This document shows, one piece after another, positions 48,008-56,053 of a DNA stretch of 64,000 nucleotides. A program made the translations under genes and the position numbers. The stretch spans positions 1-64,000 of the forward strand of contig CAINLR010000093.1 of the NCBI GenBank assembly GCA_903850425.1, in the 5' to 3' direction. The stretch is from an uncultured Verrucomicrobia subdivision 3 bacterium. Its GTDB lineage: Bacteria; Verrucomicrobiota; Verrucomicrobiia; Limisphaerales; UBA11358. The stretch's first letter is position 1, and every line of letters starts with the position of its first letter. The notes under the pieces are model-generated. The model saw nothing but the letters and a program-made list of their open reading frames with translations. It did not search any database and was not told where the DNA came from.

Positions 48008-48040
48008 ATCCGGCGGCGACTTGTTCACCGCCGGATTTTT
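48008..48040 (+). terminator. Rho-independent terminator after hisS
   Basis: ATCCGGCGG pairs with CCGCCGGAT (9 bp) around an 11-nt loop, followed by TTTTT. It lies 22 bp after the hisS stop. Confidence 0.88.
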
Positions 48041-48150
48041 CCTGCATTTTTTCGGTGAATAACTTAATCCATGACAACGGCGGAAGCCTTGATTTCAAAG
48101 GCGGAATTGAATTGTCCGCCGGTTGTTCACTGCGCACTTTCGGTGGATAA
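48021..48150. promoter_or_regulatory. Four DnaA-box-like 9-mers in a duplicated segment
   Basis: TTGTTCACC (48021), GGTGAATAA (48054, reverse strand TTATTCACC), TTGTTCACT (48123) and GGTGGATAA (48142, reverse strand TTATCCACC) lie within 130 bp. The two reverse-strand copies differ from the DnaA consensus TTWTNCACA only in the last base. The order TTGTTCAC...TTTCGGTGRATAA occurs twice, suggesting a local duplication. A CATTTCG/CGAAATG palindrome follows at 48162-48179. Origin or DnaA-regulated function is only a possibility. Confidence 0.3.
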
Positions 48151-48199
48151 GTTGTGCATATCATTTCGTAGTCGAAATGAAGAATTGTGATAGTATGTT

Positions 48200-49077
48200 C
48201 TCAGTTCATTGAAAGAACGAAGCGGGCAGCGGAGAGTAAAATTGAAGTTGTTTCGTTTCAGGATAATCCCAGGCGACTGGGGAAAAGCCGGGTCAGGCTG
48301 GTTGACACGGCTCCTCCAAACCGCGCGGCAACGTGCGACGAGGCAGAATTCACCGGTTCCTCTGGCGGTGTTCGCACACCGTCAAATGCGAATGAGGGAC
48401 TTGGCGGCGAGGAATGATTAGAAACCATTCCCGACCGAGTCAAGTAGTCCGGACCGGTTTCGAGCCCGGATGAATCGCAGTCACCCAGAGGGTGTAAAGT
48501 TGCTACTGTGGATCAGCACGTTGCGGGCGACTCTGGCGGGTTCAAATTAAATTGGAACCGCCCAAAGAAAGACGCCGAAAGGCGGACAAAAGGAGCGCAC
48601 GCACCGGGAAGAACACGGGAACTCGGCAGGTTCCGTGAAAAACTTCCAAGCGTCGGCGATGTTAAAAACGACACCGCTGAACTGTGAAAGAAAAGCAACT
48701 TGAGAGACGAGAGGCGAGACCCGTGGCCATGGGCAAACGCGCTGTCAAAAGCAGCGGCCGACCCAGGGCTAATGGTTAAGACGCGAACGAAAAATTACAG
48801 GCGTGTCTTGACCTGGTTCGCAGGCCGGTGGCGCAACCACCAGCCGAAGCGAGCTGAAAAGCCTCACTCAAAAGTTCCGCGCGCTGCAAAGTGCCGGACG
48901 GCCCTGCTACGAGGCCGATAACTCCGCTTGCCGTGGAGAATGGCGTCGGGAAGCCGGCAGCCCCGCAAGGGCGCGCCTAATGCCGGTTCGGGAAAGAGAG
49001 CATGGCGAACTCCCATCCCCCATTTGTCCCGGTCTGACCGCAAGGTTAGGCCGGGACTTATTGTTTGTTGGGATGGG
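48200..49077 (+). ncRNA. Probable large structured RNA (~880 nt), class unknown
   Basis: No protein-coding frame in this stretch is convincing, but hairpins follow each other on the plus strand. Examples: TCCCAG-GCGA-CTGGGGA (48267), AGCCG...CGGCT (48287), CGGTG...CACCG (48365), GGAATG...CATTCC (48410), CACCC-AGA-GGGTG (48483), CGCC-GAAA-GGCG (48573), CACGGGAAC...GTTCCGTG (48614), GGTTAAGAC...GTCTTGACC (48774), GGTGG-CGCAA-CCACC (48826), CGGCC...GGCCG (48899), CCGGCA...TGCCGG (48953). A closing long helix follows: CCCATCCC...GGGATGGG (49012-49077) with GTCCCGG...CCGGGAC inside. Several loops are GNRA tetraloops and linkers are A-rich. I find none of the signature sequences of RNase P RNA, tmRNA or SRP RNA. 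A group II intron without ORF, or an unknown large RNA class, are the options. Ends are approximate. Confidence 0.5.
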
Positions 49078-49080
49078 GAA

Positions 49081-49176
49081 ACATTCAACATTGACCATTC
49101 AACCTCCAATTCAAAAAACCGGCGGCGACCAGCGGCGCGTTGGGCGTTCTGAGTTGAATGTTGAATGTTGAATGTT
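49081..49176. repeat. Full copy of the TTGAATG-type palindromic intergenic repeat
   Basis: The left arm (ACATTCAACATTGACCATTC and following, 49081-49115) is complementary to the right arm with three TTGAATG units (49151-49176). A GC-rich 35-bp centre (CCGGCGGCGACC...) separates them. Partial copies occur at 3185-3222 and 28678-28698. Confidence 0.8.
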
Positions 49177-49260
49177 CGAGGTTTTCCAATCGAAAGAAAT
49201 ATGGCTTGCCCGTTGGCAACTTTCGTCGCAACTTGACCAAAATTTAACCACAAAATAATT

Positions 49261-50244
49261 ATGGGACGCATTTACAACAACATCATTGAAACGGTCGGTC
49301 ACACTCCGCTGGTCAAGCTGAACAAAGTCACGGCGGGCTTGGAGGCCACGATCCTGCTTAAGTGCGAGTTTTTTAATCCGCTCGGCAGCGTCAAGGATCG
49401 CATCGGCATGGCCATGATTGAAGACGCCGAAAAAAGCGGCGTGCTCAAAAAGGACACGGTCATCATTGAGCCAACCAGCGGCAATACGGGCATCGCGCTC
49501 GCATTCGTGGCGGCGGCGAAAGGCTACAAGATTATTTTGACGATGCCGGAAACAATGTCCCTCGAACGCCGCACGCTGTTGGCGATGCTGGGGGCGAAAC
49601 TCGTTCTGACGCCTGGCGCGGAAGGTATGAAAGGCGCGATTGCCCGCGCCGAAGCGCTCGCCAAAGAAACACCGAACTCCTGGATTCCGCAGCAGTTTGA
49701 AAACCCGGCGAATCCGGCCATCCACAAAAAAACCACTGCGGAGGAGATCTGGGCGGACACCGACGGCAAGGTGGATATTTTTATCGCCGCCGTTGGCACG
49801 GGTGGAACGCTTACCGGCGTCACCGAAGTGCTCAAGCCCCGCAAGGCGTCGTTTCAAGCGATCGCGGTGGAGCCGAAAGATTCGCCAGTGATTTCGCAGA
49901 CCCTCGCCGGCCAGCCGGTCAAGCCCGGTCCGCATAAAATTCAAGGCACGGGCGCGGGCTTTGTTCCCAAAAATTTGCACCTGAAAGATACGGCGGGGAA
50001 CGCCCAGATTCTGGAATGCGTTCAAGTGAGCAATGATGACGCCTTCGCCATGGCACGGCGTTTGGCCAAGGAAGAGGGGATTCTGGTTGGGATTTCCACG
50101 GGCGCGAATGTCGTTGCCGCCATCGAAGTGGCCCAACGCCCGGAAAACAAGGGAAAGCTCATTGTCACGGTGGCCTGCTCAACGGGTGAGCGTTATTTGA
50201 GCACCGCTCTGGCCGCCGAAGCCCGCGCGGAAGTGGGCGGCTGA
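49261..50244 (+). CDS. cysK: Cysteine synthase (O-acetylserine sulfhydrylase)
   Basis: The PLP enzyme makes L-cysteine from O-acetylserine and sulfide. The 327-aa sequence has the PLP lysine K45 in [11 protein letters not shown], the substrate loop [11 protein letters not shown], the phosphate-binding GTGGTLTG and the C-terminal [10 protein letters not shown]. Length is typical. It stands alone between the repeat at 49081-49176 and a terminator at 50269. It could also use other sulfur donors, as in CysM, but the overall sequence is closest to CysK. Confidence 0.95.
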   Translation: MGRIYNNIIETVGHTPLVKLNKVTAGLEATILLKCEFFNPLGSVKDRIGMAMIEDAEKSGVLKKDTVIIEPTSGNTGIALAFVAAAKGYKIILTMPETMSLERRTLLAMLGAKLVLTPGAEGMKGAIARAEALAKETPNSWIPQQFENPANPAIHKKTTAEEIWADTDGKVDIFIAAVGTGGTLTGVTEVLKPRKASFQAIAVEPKDSPVISQTLAGQPVKPGPHKIQGTGAGFVPKNLHLKDTAGNAQILECVQVSNDDAFAMARRLAKEEGILVGISTGANVVAAIEVAQRPENKGKLIVTVACSTGERYLSTALAAEARAEVGG

Positions 50245-50268
50245 TTTCGGTTTAATATCCAGTGATGC

Positions 50269-50310
50269 AAACGCGCAGATTGAATCCAGTCTGCGCGTTT
50301 GGTTTTGTTT
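50269..50310. terminator. Terminator after cysK
   Basis: AAACGCGCAGA and TCTGCGCGTTT form a perfect 11-bp stem with a 10-nt loop, followed by GGTTTTGTTT. It lies 25 bp after the cysK stop and directs termination on the plus strand. Confidence 0.85.
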
Positions 50311-50463
50311 GTCACAAAATACTTGTTGCGTTTGCTGGCATTTCCGCGTAATTAAGAGTCCGTCGAAGGTTTTGAGAGCTTCGTTTGGCGAAGCTGCTTC
50401 CCAAGTTCAACAATTCAAACCAGCAGTATCGGGATTTATTCCGGCCTTCGCACACCACACATT

Positions 50464-51600
50464 ATGAGCAGTTCAGACAACAACGGTGAGAAGTCCGCCA
50501 ATTATGGTTCCGGCTATCTCGAGATTTCCGAGAAGGGCTTCGGCTTTCTGCGCACGCAGCAAAATCATTTTCATCCCAAGCCGACGGACATCTTCGTCAC
50601 GCCGGACACGATCCGCCGCAATTTCTTGCGCGAAGGCAGCCATGTCGAAGGCACCACGCAGCCGCCGCATCGCGGCACCAGTCCCCAGCTCAAGACCGTG
50701 GAACGGGTCAACGAGATGGCGTTTCAGGATTACACCAAGGCCGTGCGCTTTGAAAACCTGACGAGCATTGATCCCATTGAAAAATTCAAGCTCGAGACCA
50801 CGCCCGAGTTGATTGAGACGCGCGTCATTGACCTCGTCACGCCCATCGGCAAAGGCACGCGCGGCATCATCGTCGCCCCGCCGCGCACGGGTAAAACCAC
50901 CATTCTCAAACAGATTTGCAACGCCATCACCACCAACCATCCGGAAGTTCACGCGATGGTGCTGCTGATTGATGAGCGCCCGGAAGAAGTCACCGATTTT
51001 CAACGTTCGGTGCAGGCCGAAGTTGTCGCGTCTTCCAACGACATGGATTTGGATACGCACGTCCGCCTCTCGCGCTTCATGATCGAACGCTGTCGCCGCA
51101 TCGTCGAATCCGGCAAGGACGTGTTTGTGTTGCTCGATTCACTGACTCGCGTGGCCCGCGCTTACAACAGCGTCCACAGCGGCAGCGGGCGCACGATGTC
51201 CGGCGGCGTGGATGCGCGCGCGCTGGAAATTCCGCGCAAGATGTTCGCCTCCGCGCGCAAAATTGAAAACGGCGGCTCGCTCACGATTCTCGCCACCGCG
51301 CTCGTGGATACTGGGTCGCGCATGGATGAGTTGATTTTCCAGGAGTTCAAAGGCACCGGCAATATGGAGTTGATCCTGGACCGCAAACTTTCTGACCGTC
51401 GTCTGTATCCCGCGTTGGACATCCCCAAGAGCGGCACGCGCAAAGAGGAAAAGTTATTTGCGGCCAAAAATCTCGAAGCCATTCGCAAACTCCGCCGCAC
51501 GATGGTGGATTTGAATCCCATCGAGGCGATGGAAACGCTCACTGCCGCGCTCAAGAAATTCAAGACCAACGACGAGTTTCTGGCGAAGATGGCGACGTGA
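50464..51600 (+). CDS. rho: Transcription termination factor Rho (short form)
   Basis: Rho is a hexameric RNA helicase that ends transcription. The 378-aa protein begins close to the cold-shock-type RNA-binding domain (GYLEISEKGFGFLR...TDIFVTPDTIRR) and so lacks the N-terminal Rho_N helical domain present in the 419-aa E. coli protein. The ATPase domain is complete: Walker A APPRTGKTT (138-146), LLIDERPEEVTDFQRSV, LLDSLTRVARAYN, GGVDARALEIPRKMF and the C-terminal region ILDRKLSDRRLYPALD. The ~150-bp leader has an AGCTTCG/CGAAGCT hairpin at 50377-50395. Confidence 0.96.
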   Translation: MSSSDNNGEKSANYGSGYLEISEKGFGFLRTQQNHFHPKPTDIFVTPDTIRRNFLREGSHVEGTTQPPHRGTSPQLKTVERVNEMAFQDYTKAVRFENLTSIDPIEKFKLETTPELIETRVIDLVTPIGKGTRGIIVAPPRTGKTTILKQICNAITTNHPEVHAMVLLIDERPEEVTDFQRSVQAEVVASSNDMDLDTHVRLSRFMIERCRRIVESGKDVFVLLDSLTRVARAYNSVHSGSGRTMSGGVDARALEIPRKMFASARKIENGGSLTILATALVDTGSRMDELIFQEFKGTGNMELILDRKLSDRRLYPALDIPKSGTRKEEKLFAAKNLEAIRKLRRTMVDLNPIEAMETLTAALKKFKTNDEFLAKMAT

Positions 51601-51657
51601 GGCGCAAAAGTTTCTGATTCGTGATTCGTGACACTCGAGTCACCGCGCTTCCTGAAA

Positions 51658-52608
51658 TCACGGCACATATTCGACACGGAAAAAGCCCCGGTTCGAACCG
51701 GGAATAGAGCTGACCGTGTTTGTGTTCAGGCCGTAAGGCCAAGTAGCGGCGGGAATGGCTTCGACCCAGTTAATCAGGTTGGTGGAGGACAATACCCGGT
51801 AGTTTCCCGGCTGCGGCGCGTTCCACTCCAGGTTGAACGCGCCTGTTCCGTTCGGTGTGAACGTCACCTTGTCCGGCGGTTGCGGCACATAAGTGACAGT
51901 CAAGTTGAACGTGGCCAGAAAATGTTCCGTCATCGTCGCATTGTTCGGATCCACAACGGTCTGGCTGTGGACGCGGGCAACAAGATAATAGGTGCCGGCG
52001 GTGAGGACACCCGTGTTCGTGCCGCTGGCCGACGGAGCGGTGGCGACACCGCCAGGATACGCCTGGCTGCCATACGCCACAATGTCAGGCAGTGACGATA
52101 CGGAATCACCATTATCGCTGATACCGACGATCGCGATGGGAACCGTTTCGGCCGAATTTGTATTCATCGTCGTGGTCACCTGCAACGAATATGTGAAGTA
52201 GCGGTCGATCGTGATCCCAATAACCATTTCCGACAAACCCGTCCGAGACGCCGAGGCAAGCCCGAAGACCGAGCCGCTGGATGAAATCTCCACCTGGCCG
52301 GTGACGCTCAAGCTGGTGGGCGTTGCCGTGATGGTAGAATTTTGCAGGGTGGTGCCGGCGACCGAAATATCTGGATAAAAGCCCGGTGTGGACTGGGTGT
52401 TGCTCACGTTGAACGAGCCGGCGACATTGGTGTCGGTTTCAAAATAACTGCTGCCATACGAGCCGGTGACGAAAAGCGAATTGATCACGCGCCGGTATTC
52501 ATTAGGCAGGGTCAGATTTTGCGCTCCCGCTGCGGGGATAAAAAGGGTGAACAAAAATGCCGCCAATGCGGTGTTACCCGTGCAGAGGGTGAAAATTTTC
52601 TTTTTCAT
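51658..52608 (-). CDS. Exported protein with the shared C-terminal STNLxxW domain
   Basis: The 316-aa protein has a signal peptide (MKKKIFTLCTGNTALAAFLF). The central part is beta-rich and Ser/Thr/Asn-rich, without a family I recognise. It contains VLTAGTYYLVARVHSQTVVDP, typical of an extracellular beta-sandwich. The end (VLSSTNLINWVEAIPAATW...NRGFFRVEYVP) is a clear copy of the domain found at the C-terminus of the subtilase, M64 and beta-helix proteins in this window. It is convergent with rho. The promoter lies in the AT-rich 52609-52745 region between it and the WYL regulator. Confidence 0.75.
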   Translation of the reverse strand: MKKKIFTLCTGNTALAAFLFTLFIPAAGAQNLTLPNEYRRVINSLFVTGSYGSSYFETDTNVAGSFNVSNTQSTPGFYPDISVAGTTLQNSTITATPTSLSVTGQVEISSSGSVFGLASASRTGLSEMVIGITIDRYFTYSLQVTTTMNTNSAETVPIAIVGISDNGDSVSSLPDIVAYGSQAYPGGVATAPSASGTNTGVLTAGTYYLVARVHSQTVVDPNNATMTEHFLATFNLTVTYVPQPPDKVTFTPNGTGAFNLEWNAPQPGNYRVLSSTNLINWVEAIPAATWPYGLNTNTVSSIPGSNRGFFRVEYVP

Positions 52609-52745
52609 GGGCCGACTTCCTCTTATAAAGTTATCAAATAATAATATAAAGAGATATTAATGTCAATTGGATAACTTCCCCGTGGGTTTTTGCATTTGAC
52701 CAAAATTATTCTGGACAGGCTGGCAGCACGCCCCATGCTGGAACG

Positions 52746-53768
52746 GTGCGCACTCTGAATCGCCGAAAAAAAAATGTTGTCGCATCGTCCTTGCACTCCC
52801 GCCCACCGCTGGAGCGGATGTTGCGCATTCATCAAGCGTTGCAGGCGGGCGGATTTCCCAATGCCAGCAAGCTCGCGCGCGAGGTTGAAGTCTCCACCAA
52901 GACCATTCACCGCGACATCGAGTTCATGCGCGACCGGCTCAACCTGCCGATCGAATTCGCCCCCAGCAACAATGGTTATTTTTACAATGGCGAAGTCAGT
53001 GCGTTTCCGACCATGCAGATTACCGAGGGCGAAATCGTGGCGCTGGTCGTGGCGGAAAAAGCCTTGCAACAGTATCGCGGCACGAGCTTCGAGAAGCCGC
53101 TGTTGAGCGCGATCAAAAAAATGGAGCAGGCGCTGCCCGACACCATTTCGCTCAACCTCGCCGACATCGAACAGACCATCTCCTTCCGCACGCGCGCCGA
53201 GCCGATTCTCAATCTGGCAGTTTTCGACGCGCTCGCCAAAGCCGTCGCGCAGCGGCAGCAGTTGGAACTGCATTATCGCAAGCCCGGCCACCCGGCGGAG
53301 AAGCGCCTCGTGGACGCGTATCATTTGGCGAACATCAATGGCGAATGGTATCTCTTTGCCTACGACCACGCGCGCCACGATCTCCGCACCTTCGTTCCCG
53401 CGCGCATTCAGTCGGTGAAACCAACGGGGAAAACCTTCGAGCGCACGCAAAATTTTTCGCTGGAGAAGCGGTTGCGCGACAGCTTCGGCGTTTACTCCGG
53501 AGCCGGCGAATTTGAAGTCGTCGTCCGTTTCAACGCCCGCGCTGCTGATTACATTCGCGAGAAAAAATGGCATTCGTCGCAGACCTTGCGCGAGTTGAAG
53601 GGCGGGGGAACGGAATTGAAAATGAAACTGTCCAGCCTCGCCGAAGTGCAGCGCTGGGTCTTGAGCTGGGGCGGCGATGCCATGGTTCTCAAGCCGAAGG
53701 AACTCGTCGAATCCGTCCGCGCCGCCGCCCGGAAAATCCTCGATCCTGCCGCCGCGCATTCGAACTGA
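52746..53768 (+). CDS. WYL-domain transcriptional regulator with N-terminal HTH
   Basis: This 340-aa protein has a DeoR-like winged helix-turn-helix (LERMLRIHQALQAGGFPNAS...VSTKTIHRDIEFMRDRL) at residues about 22-75. A WYL-type ligand-binding region follows (ILNLAVFDALAKAVAQRQQLELHYRK...WYLFAYDHARHDLRTFVPARI), then the WCX C-terminal extension. Such proteins sense nucleotides or nucleic acids and often control defence or DNA-damage genes. The start is GTG at 52746; a later ATG (52818) would cut into the HTH. Remnants of a restriction enzyme lie 250 bp downstream. Confidence 0.88.
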   Translation: MRTLNRRKKNVVASSLHSRPPLERMLRIHQALQAGGFPNASKLAREVEVSTKTIHRDIEFMRDRLNLPIEFAPSNNGYFYNGEVSAFPTMQITEGEIVALVVAEKALQQYRGTSFEKPLLSAIKKMEQALPDTISLNLADIEQTISFRTRAEPILNLAVFDALAKAVAQRQQLELHYRKPGHPAEKRLVDAYHLANINGEWYLFAYDHARHDLRTFVPARIQSVKPTGKTFERTQNFSLEKRLRDSFGVYSGAGEFEVVVRFNARAADYIREKKWHSSQTLRELKGGGTELKMKLSSLAEVQRWVLSWGGDAMVLKPKELVESVRAAARKILDPAAAHSN

Positions 53769-53808
53769 GGGCGACTGATTCTAATTCGCGTGCCAGTTGG
53801 GCCGGCTA

Positions 53809-53951
53809 TTAGCACCGGGCTTCAGCCCGGTGTGCCCCATCCGCCAGCACGCGTCAGCCGTTTCAACGGCTTGGTTGCATTGGCCAAAGCCGTTAAAACG
53901 GCTCGCGGCTCCAGCCTTGAACCGGCCACCGGGCTGAAGCCCAGTGCTAAT
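53809..53951. repeat. Palindromic repeat element, copy 1 (TTAGCACCGGGCTTCAGCCCGGTG)
   Basis: ATTAGCACCGGGCTTCAGCC (53809 on) and its imperfect inverse ending AGCCCAGTGCTAAT (to 53951) form the outer arms, each with an internal small palindrome. The centre has AGCCGTTTCAACGGCT and AGCCGTTAAAACGGCT palindromes. The whole 143-bp unit recurs at 59617-59761, so it is a mobile REP/MITE-like element. Confidence 0.85.
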
Positions 53952-54010
53952 GAAACAAAACCGGTTCGTCTCATCTTGATCGCGAATTAGAATTACCAGT
54001 TGTCATTGCC

Positions 54011-54463
54011 GTCATCGTGCGCCTCATCGGTCAGGTGATTACATTCTATCACGAGTTTAAAGACAAGCGTCGCAGCCAAGGTTCCGGCAACTGTGTCGCC
54101 ACATTTGGTTCATGGTCGCTGTGCGGAGGCAAACTCGTGCGCGATGCCGTGATCGGCATATTTGATCAACCGAACTCTCCGGTTGGTATTACTGCGGTGG
54201 CCAAGGAATACTTACGCGATCTTTGCAGGCGCGTCCGCAAAAGGGCTGCGAGAAAGCTCCACCGCTACAAGCTCGGCAACCGCAGCGCCCGTGAATGGGT
54301 GATAGACCAATACCGCGTGGCGAGAGACGACTAGGGCAACCTTGCCAGTGACCCGAACCGCATGGACGACAAAGAGTATATTGTGTGCTTGCTTGGGCGG
54401 GTGATTACAGTCAGTTTGGAGACACAAAAAGTCATCAATGGTCTGACTGAGATTGAAGTATGA
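54011..54463 (+). pseudogene. Decayed C-terminal pieces of a type ISP restriction-modification enzyme
   Basis: From 54266 the frame reads YKLGNRSAREWVIDQYRV, then after an in-frame TAG (54332-54334) continues SDPNRMDDKEYIVCLLGRV and ITVSLETQKVINGLTEIEV to a TGA at 54463. This is the conserved end of type ISP (LlaGI-like) restriction-modification enzymes, as I recall it: YxLGNRSALEWVIDQYxV, DPNRxDDxxYIVRLIGQV, TVSVET. About 220 bp earlier (54011-54049) VIVRLIGQVIT is a second copy of the same end, separated by 72 residues of unrecognised sequence. The upstream methylase/helicase body is missing, so this is a remnant of a lost defence gene. Confidence 0.62.
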
Positions 54464-54521
54464 TTTCTGCTCATTAGTGGTTTGAGCCGCCGCGCCATCA
54501 ACGCAAAAAACTGAACAAGTT

Positions 54522-54953
54522 ATGAATGAACTCCCGCCCCTGACCCGCGATCAGCGCAAGGTTGATGCGGACCATGTAAAGCTACTCGCCGTCTTTCATT
54601 TCATCGGTGCCGGTCTGGCGCTGCTCGGGCTGGTGTTATTGTTGGGCCATTGCGCCTTGATGCATGCGGTTTTGACCAACGCCAAATTGCTGGAAGCGCC
54701 AAAACAAGGTCCGTCGCCGGCTGAGCTCTTCGCCATCTTCAAGTGGGTCTATCTGGTCGTCGGCGTGTGGTGGATGATTTCGTTGGTGCTGAACCTGATT
54801 TCCGGATTTTGTCTCAGTTATCGGAAAGGCCGGACGTTTTCATTGATCGTCGCCGTGATCAATTGCCTGCATATCCCGTTGGGAATAGTGCTGGGAGTCT
54901 TTACGCTCGTCGTGCTCATCCGCAGTTCGGTGCGGGAATTATATGAGGCGTAA
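54522..54953 (+). CDS. Small membrane protein, unknown function
   Basis: The 143-aa protein has a polar N-terminus (MNELPPLTRDQRKVDADHVK) and four predicted transmembrane segments: FHFIGAGLALLGLVLLL, WVYLVVGVWWMISLVL, a short one near FCLSY, and IPLGIVLGVFTLVVLI. The family is common in Acidobacteria and Verrucomicrobia in my recollection but has no function assigned. It opens a run of four same-strand genes (to 58035) of which three are membrane proteins and one a subtilase. Confidence 0.78.
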   Translation: MNELPPLTRDQRKVDADHVKLLAVFHFIGAGLALLGLVLLLGHCALMHAVLTNAKLLEAPKQGPSPAELFAIFKWVYLVVGVWWMISLVLNLISGFCLSYRKGRTFSLIVAVINCLHIPLGIVLGVFTLVVLIRSSVRELYEA

Positions 54954-55024
54954 CGCCGCACCGGTTTTTATTGTTTCGTGTTTCCGTCCGGTTGTATGAT
55001 CGCCGTGTTGCGAAAGGACCGATT

Positions 55025-56029
55025 ATGACCATTGAACCGCCCTCCAGTCACCCGCGCGAAATCAGCGTGACCGAAGCTCTCGAGCCCGCTTACGAACGGG
55101 TGAAACTGATTCTCTTCAAGCCGTTTGATCTGACCAAGTGGATTGTCATCGGCTTCGGCGCGTGGCTGGCCGGCTTCGGCGAATCGGGCGGCGGCGGTGG
55201 CGGCTTCAATGGTTTCAACGACGGCAACCATCATTTCGACGGCAACAATGGCGGGGAACAACTCCGGCATTTCTACCATGAGGCGAGCGACTATGTGCTG
55301 GTGAATCTCTACTGGATCCTCCCGCTCGGAATCATCTTGTTGGTGGCGATCGTCGCGTTATGGCTGCTCGTATTGTGGCTGAGTAGTCGGGGCAAGTTCA
55401 TGTTCCTGCACTGCGTCGCCTTGAACCGGGCGGAGGTGGAGGTGCCGTGGCGGAAATTTGCGGGCGTGGCCAACAGCCTGTTCCGGTTCCGTCTCCTGAT
55501 GAGCTTGATCGGACTAGTCTTGATGGTGCCATTGCTGGTCTTCATCGCCATCGTCATTCTGCGGATGGTGCTGCAAGGCGAACCGAACGTCGCGGGCGTG
55601 ATGTCGGCGCTGGGCTTGGGACTGTTGTTTCTGCTGCTGGCGCTGGGGTTCGCGCTCATCCACAAGTTCACGGTGGACTTTGTGGTGCCGATCCAGTTTC
55701 TGCGCGGCGGAAACTGTCTGGCGGCCTGGCGCGAATTGAACCAGCTGCTGGCGGGCAACCCGGGGAGTTTCACGTTGTATATTTTATTTCAGATCGTCCT
55801 CACAATGGCCATTGGAGTCGTTGTATTGCTCGCGATATTATTAACGTGTTGCCTCGCCGGCTGCTTGATGCTGGTGCCCTTCGTCGGCACGGTGCTGCTG
55901 CTGCCGGTGCTGGTGTTCAAGCGGGCTTATCCCCTCTATTATCTGGCGCAGTTTGGCCCGCAATATAATGTGTTCCCCGTGCCGCAGGCCCTGACTCCGT
56001 TGCCATTGGAACCACAGGTGGCGGAATAA
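55025..56029 (+). CDS. Integral membrane protein, unknown function
   Basis: The start 55025 has GAAAGGA 6 bp upstream; the frame is open 18 codons further up without a site. The 334-aa protein begins with a cytoplasmic segment (VTEALEPAYERVKLILFKPFDLTKWIVIGFGAWLAGF), then a Gly/Asn-rich loop, then about five transmembrane helices: ILPLGIILLVAIVALWLL, LLMSLIGLVLMVPLLVFI, ALGLGLLFLLLALGFALI, QIVLTMAIGVVVLLAIL, and LVPFVGTVLLLPVL. The LFKPFDLxKW motif is known from DUF-type membrane proteins of unknown role. The subtilase gene begins 24 bp after it, so they are likely co-transcribed. Confidence 0.82.
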   Translation: MTIEPPSSHPREISVTEALEPAYERVKLILFKPFDLTKWIVIGFGAWLAGFGESGGGGGGFNGFNDGNHHFDGNNGGEQLRHFYHEASDYVLVNLYWILPLGIILLVAIVALWLLVLWLSSRGKFMFLHCVALNRAEVEVPWRKFAGVANSLFRFRLLMSLIGLVLMVPLLVFIAIVILRMVLQGEPNVAGVMSALGLGLLFLLLALGFALIHKFTVDFVVPIQFLRGGNCLAAWRELNQLLAGNPGSFTLYILFQIVLTMAIGVVVLLAILLTCCLAGCLMLVPFVGTVLLLPVLVFKRAYPLYYLAQFGPQYNVFPVPQALTPLPLEPQVAE

Positions 56030-56053
56030 CCAACCGGCTTAACTCCTAACCTC

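Noticed and set aside
48187-48921. Short open frames inside the hisS-cysK gap
   Set aside because: They are 60-76 codons, overlap in different frames, and cross the strong hairpins. The RNA interpretation explains the sequence better.
48951-48990. Group II intron domain V
   Set aside because: The AGCC...GGTT lower helix and GCAA loop fit, but the 3' bulge would be about 8 nt instead of 2, and no reverse transcriptase or clear intron ends are visible. I keep it only as a possibility for the RNA candidate.
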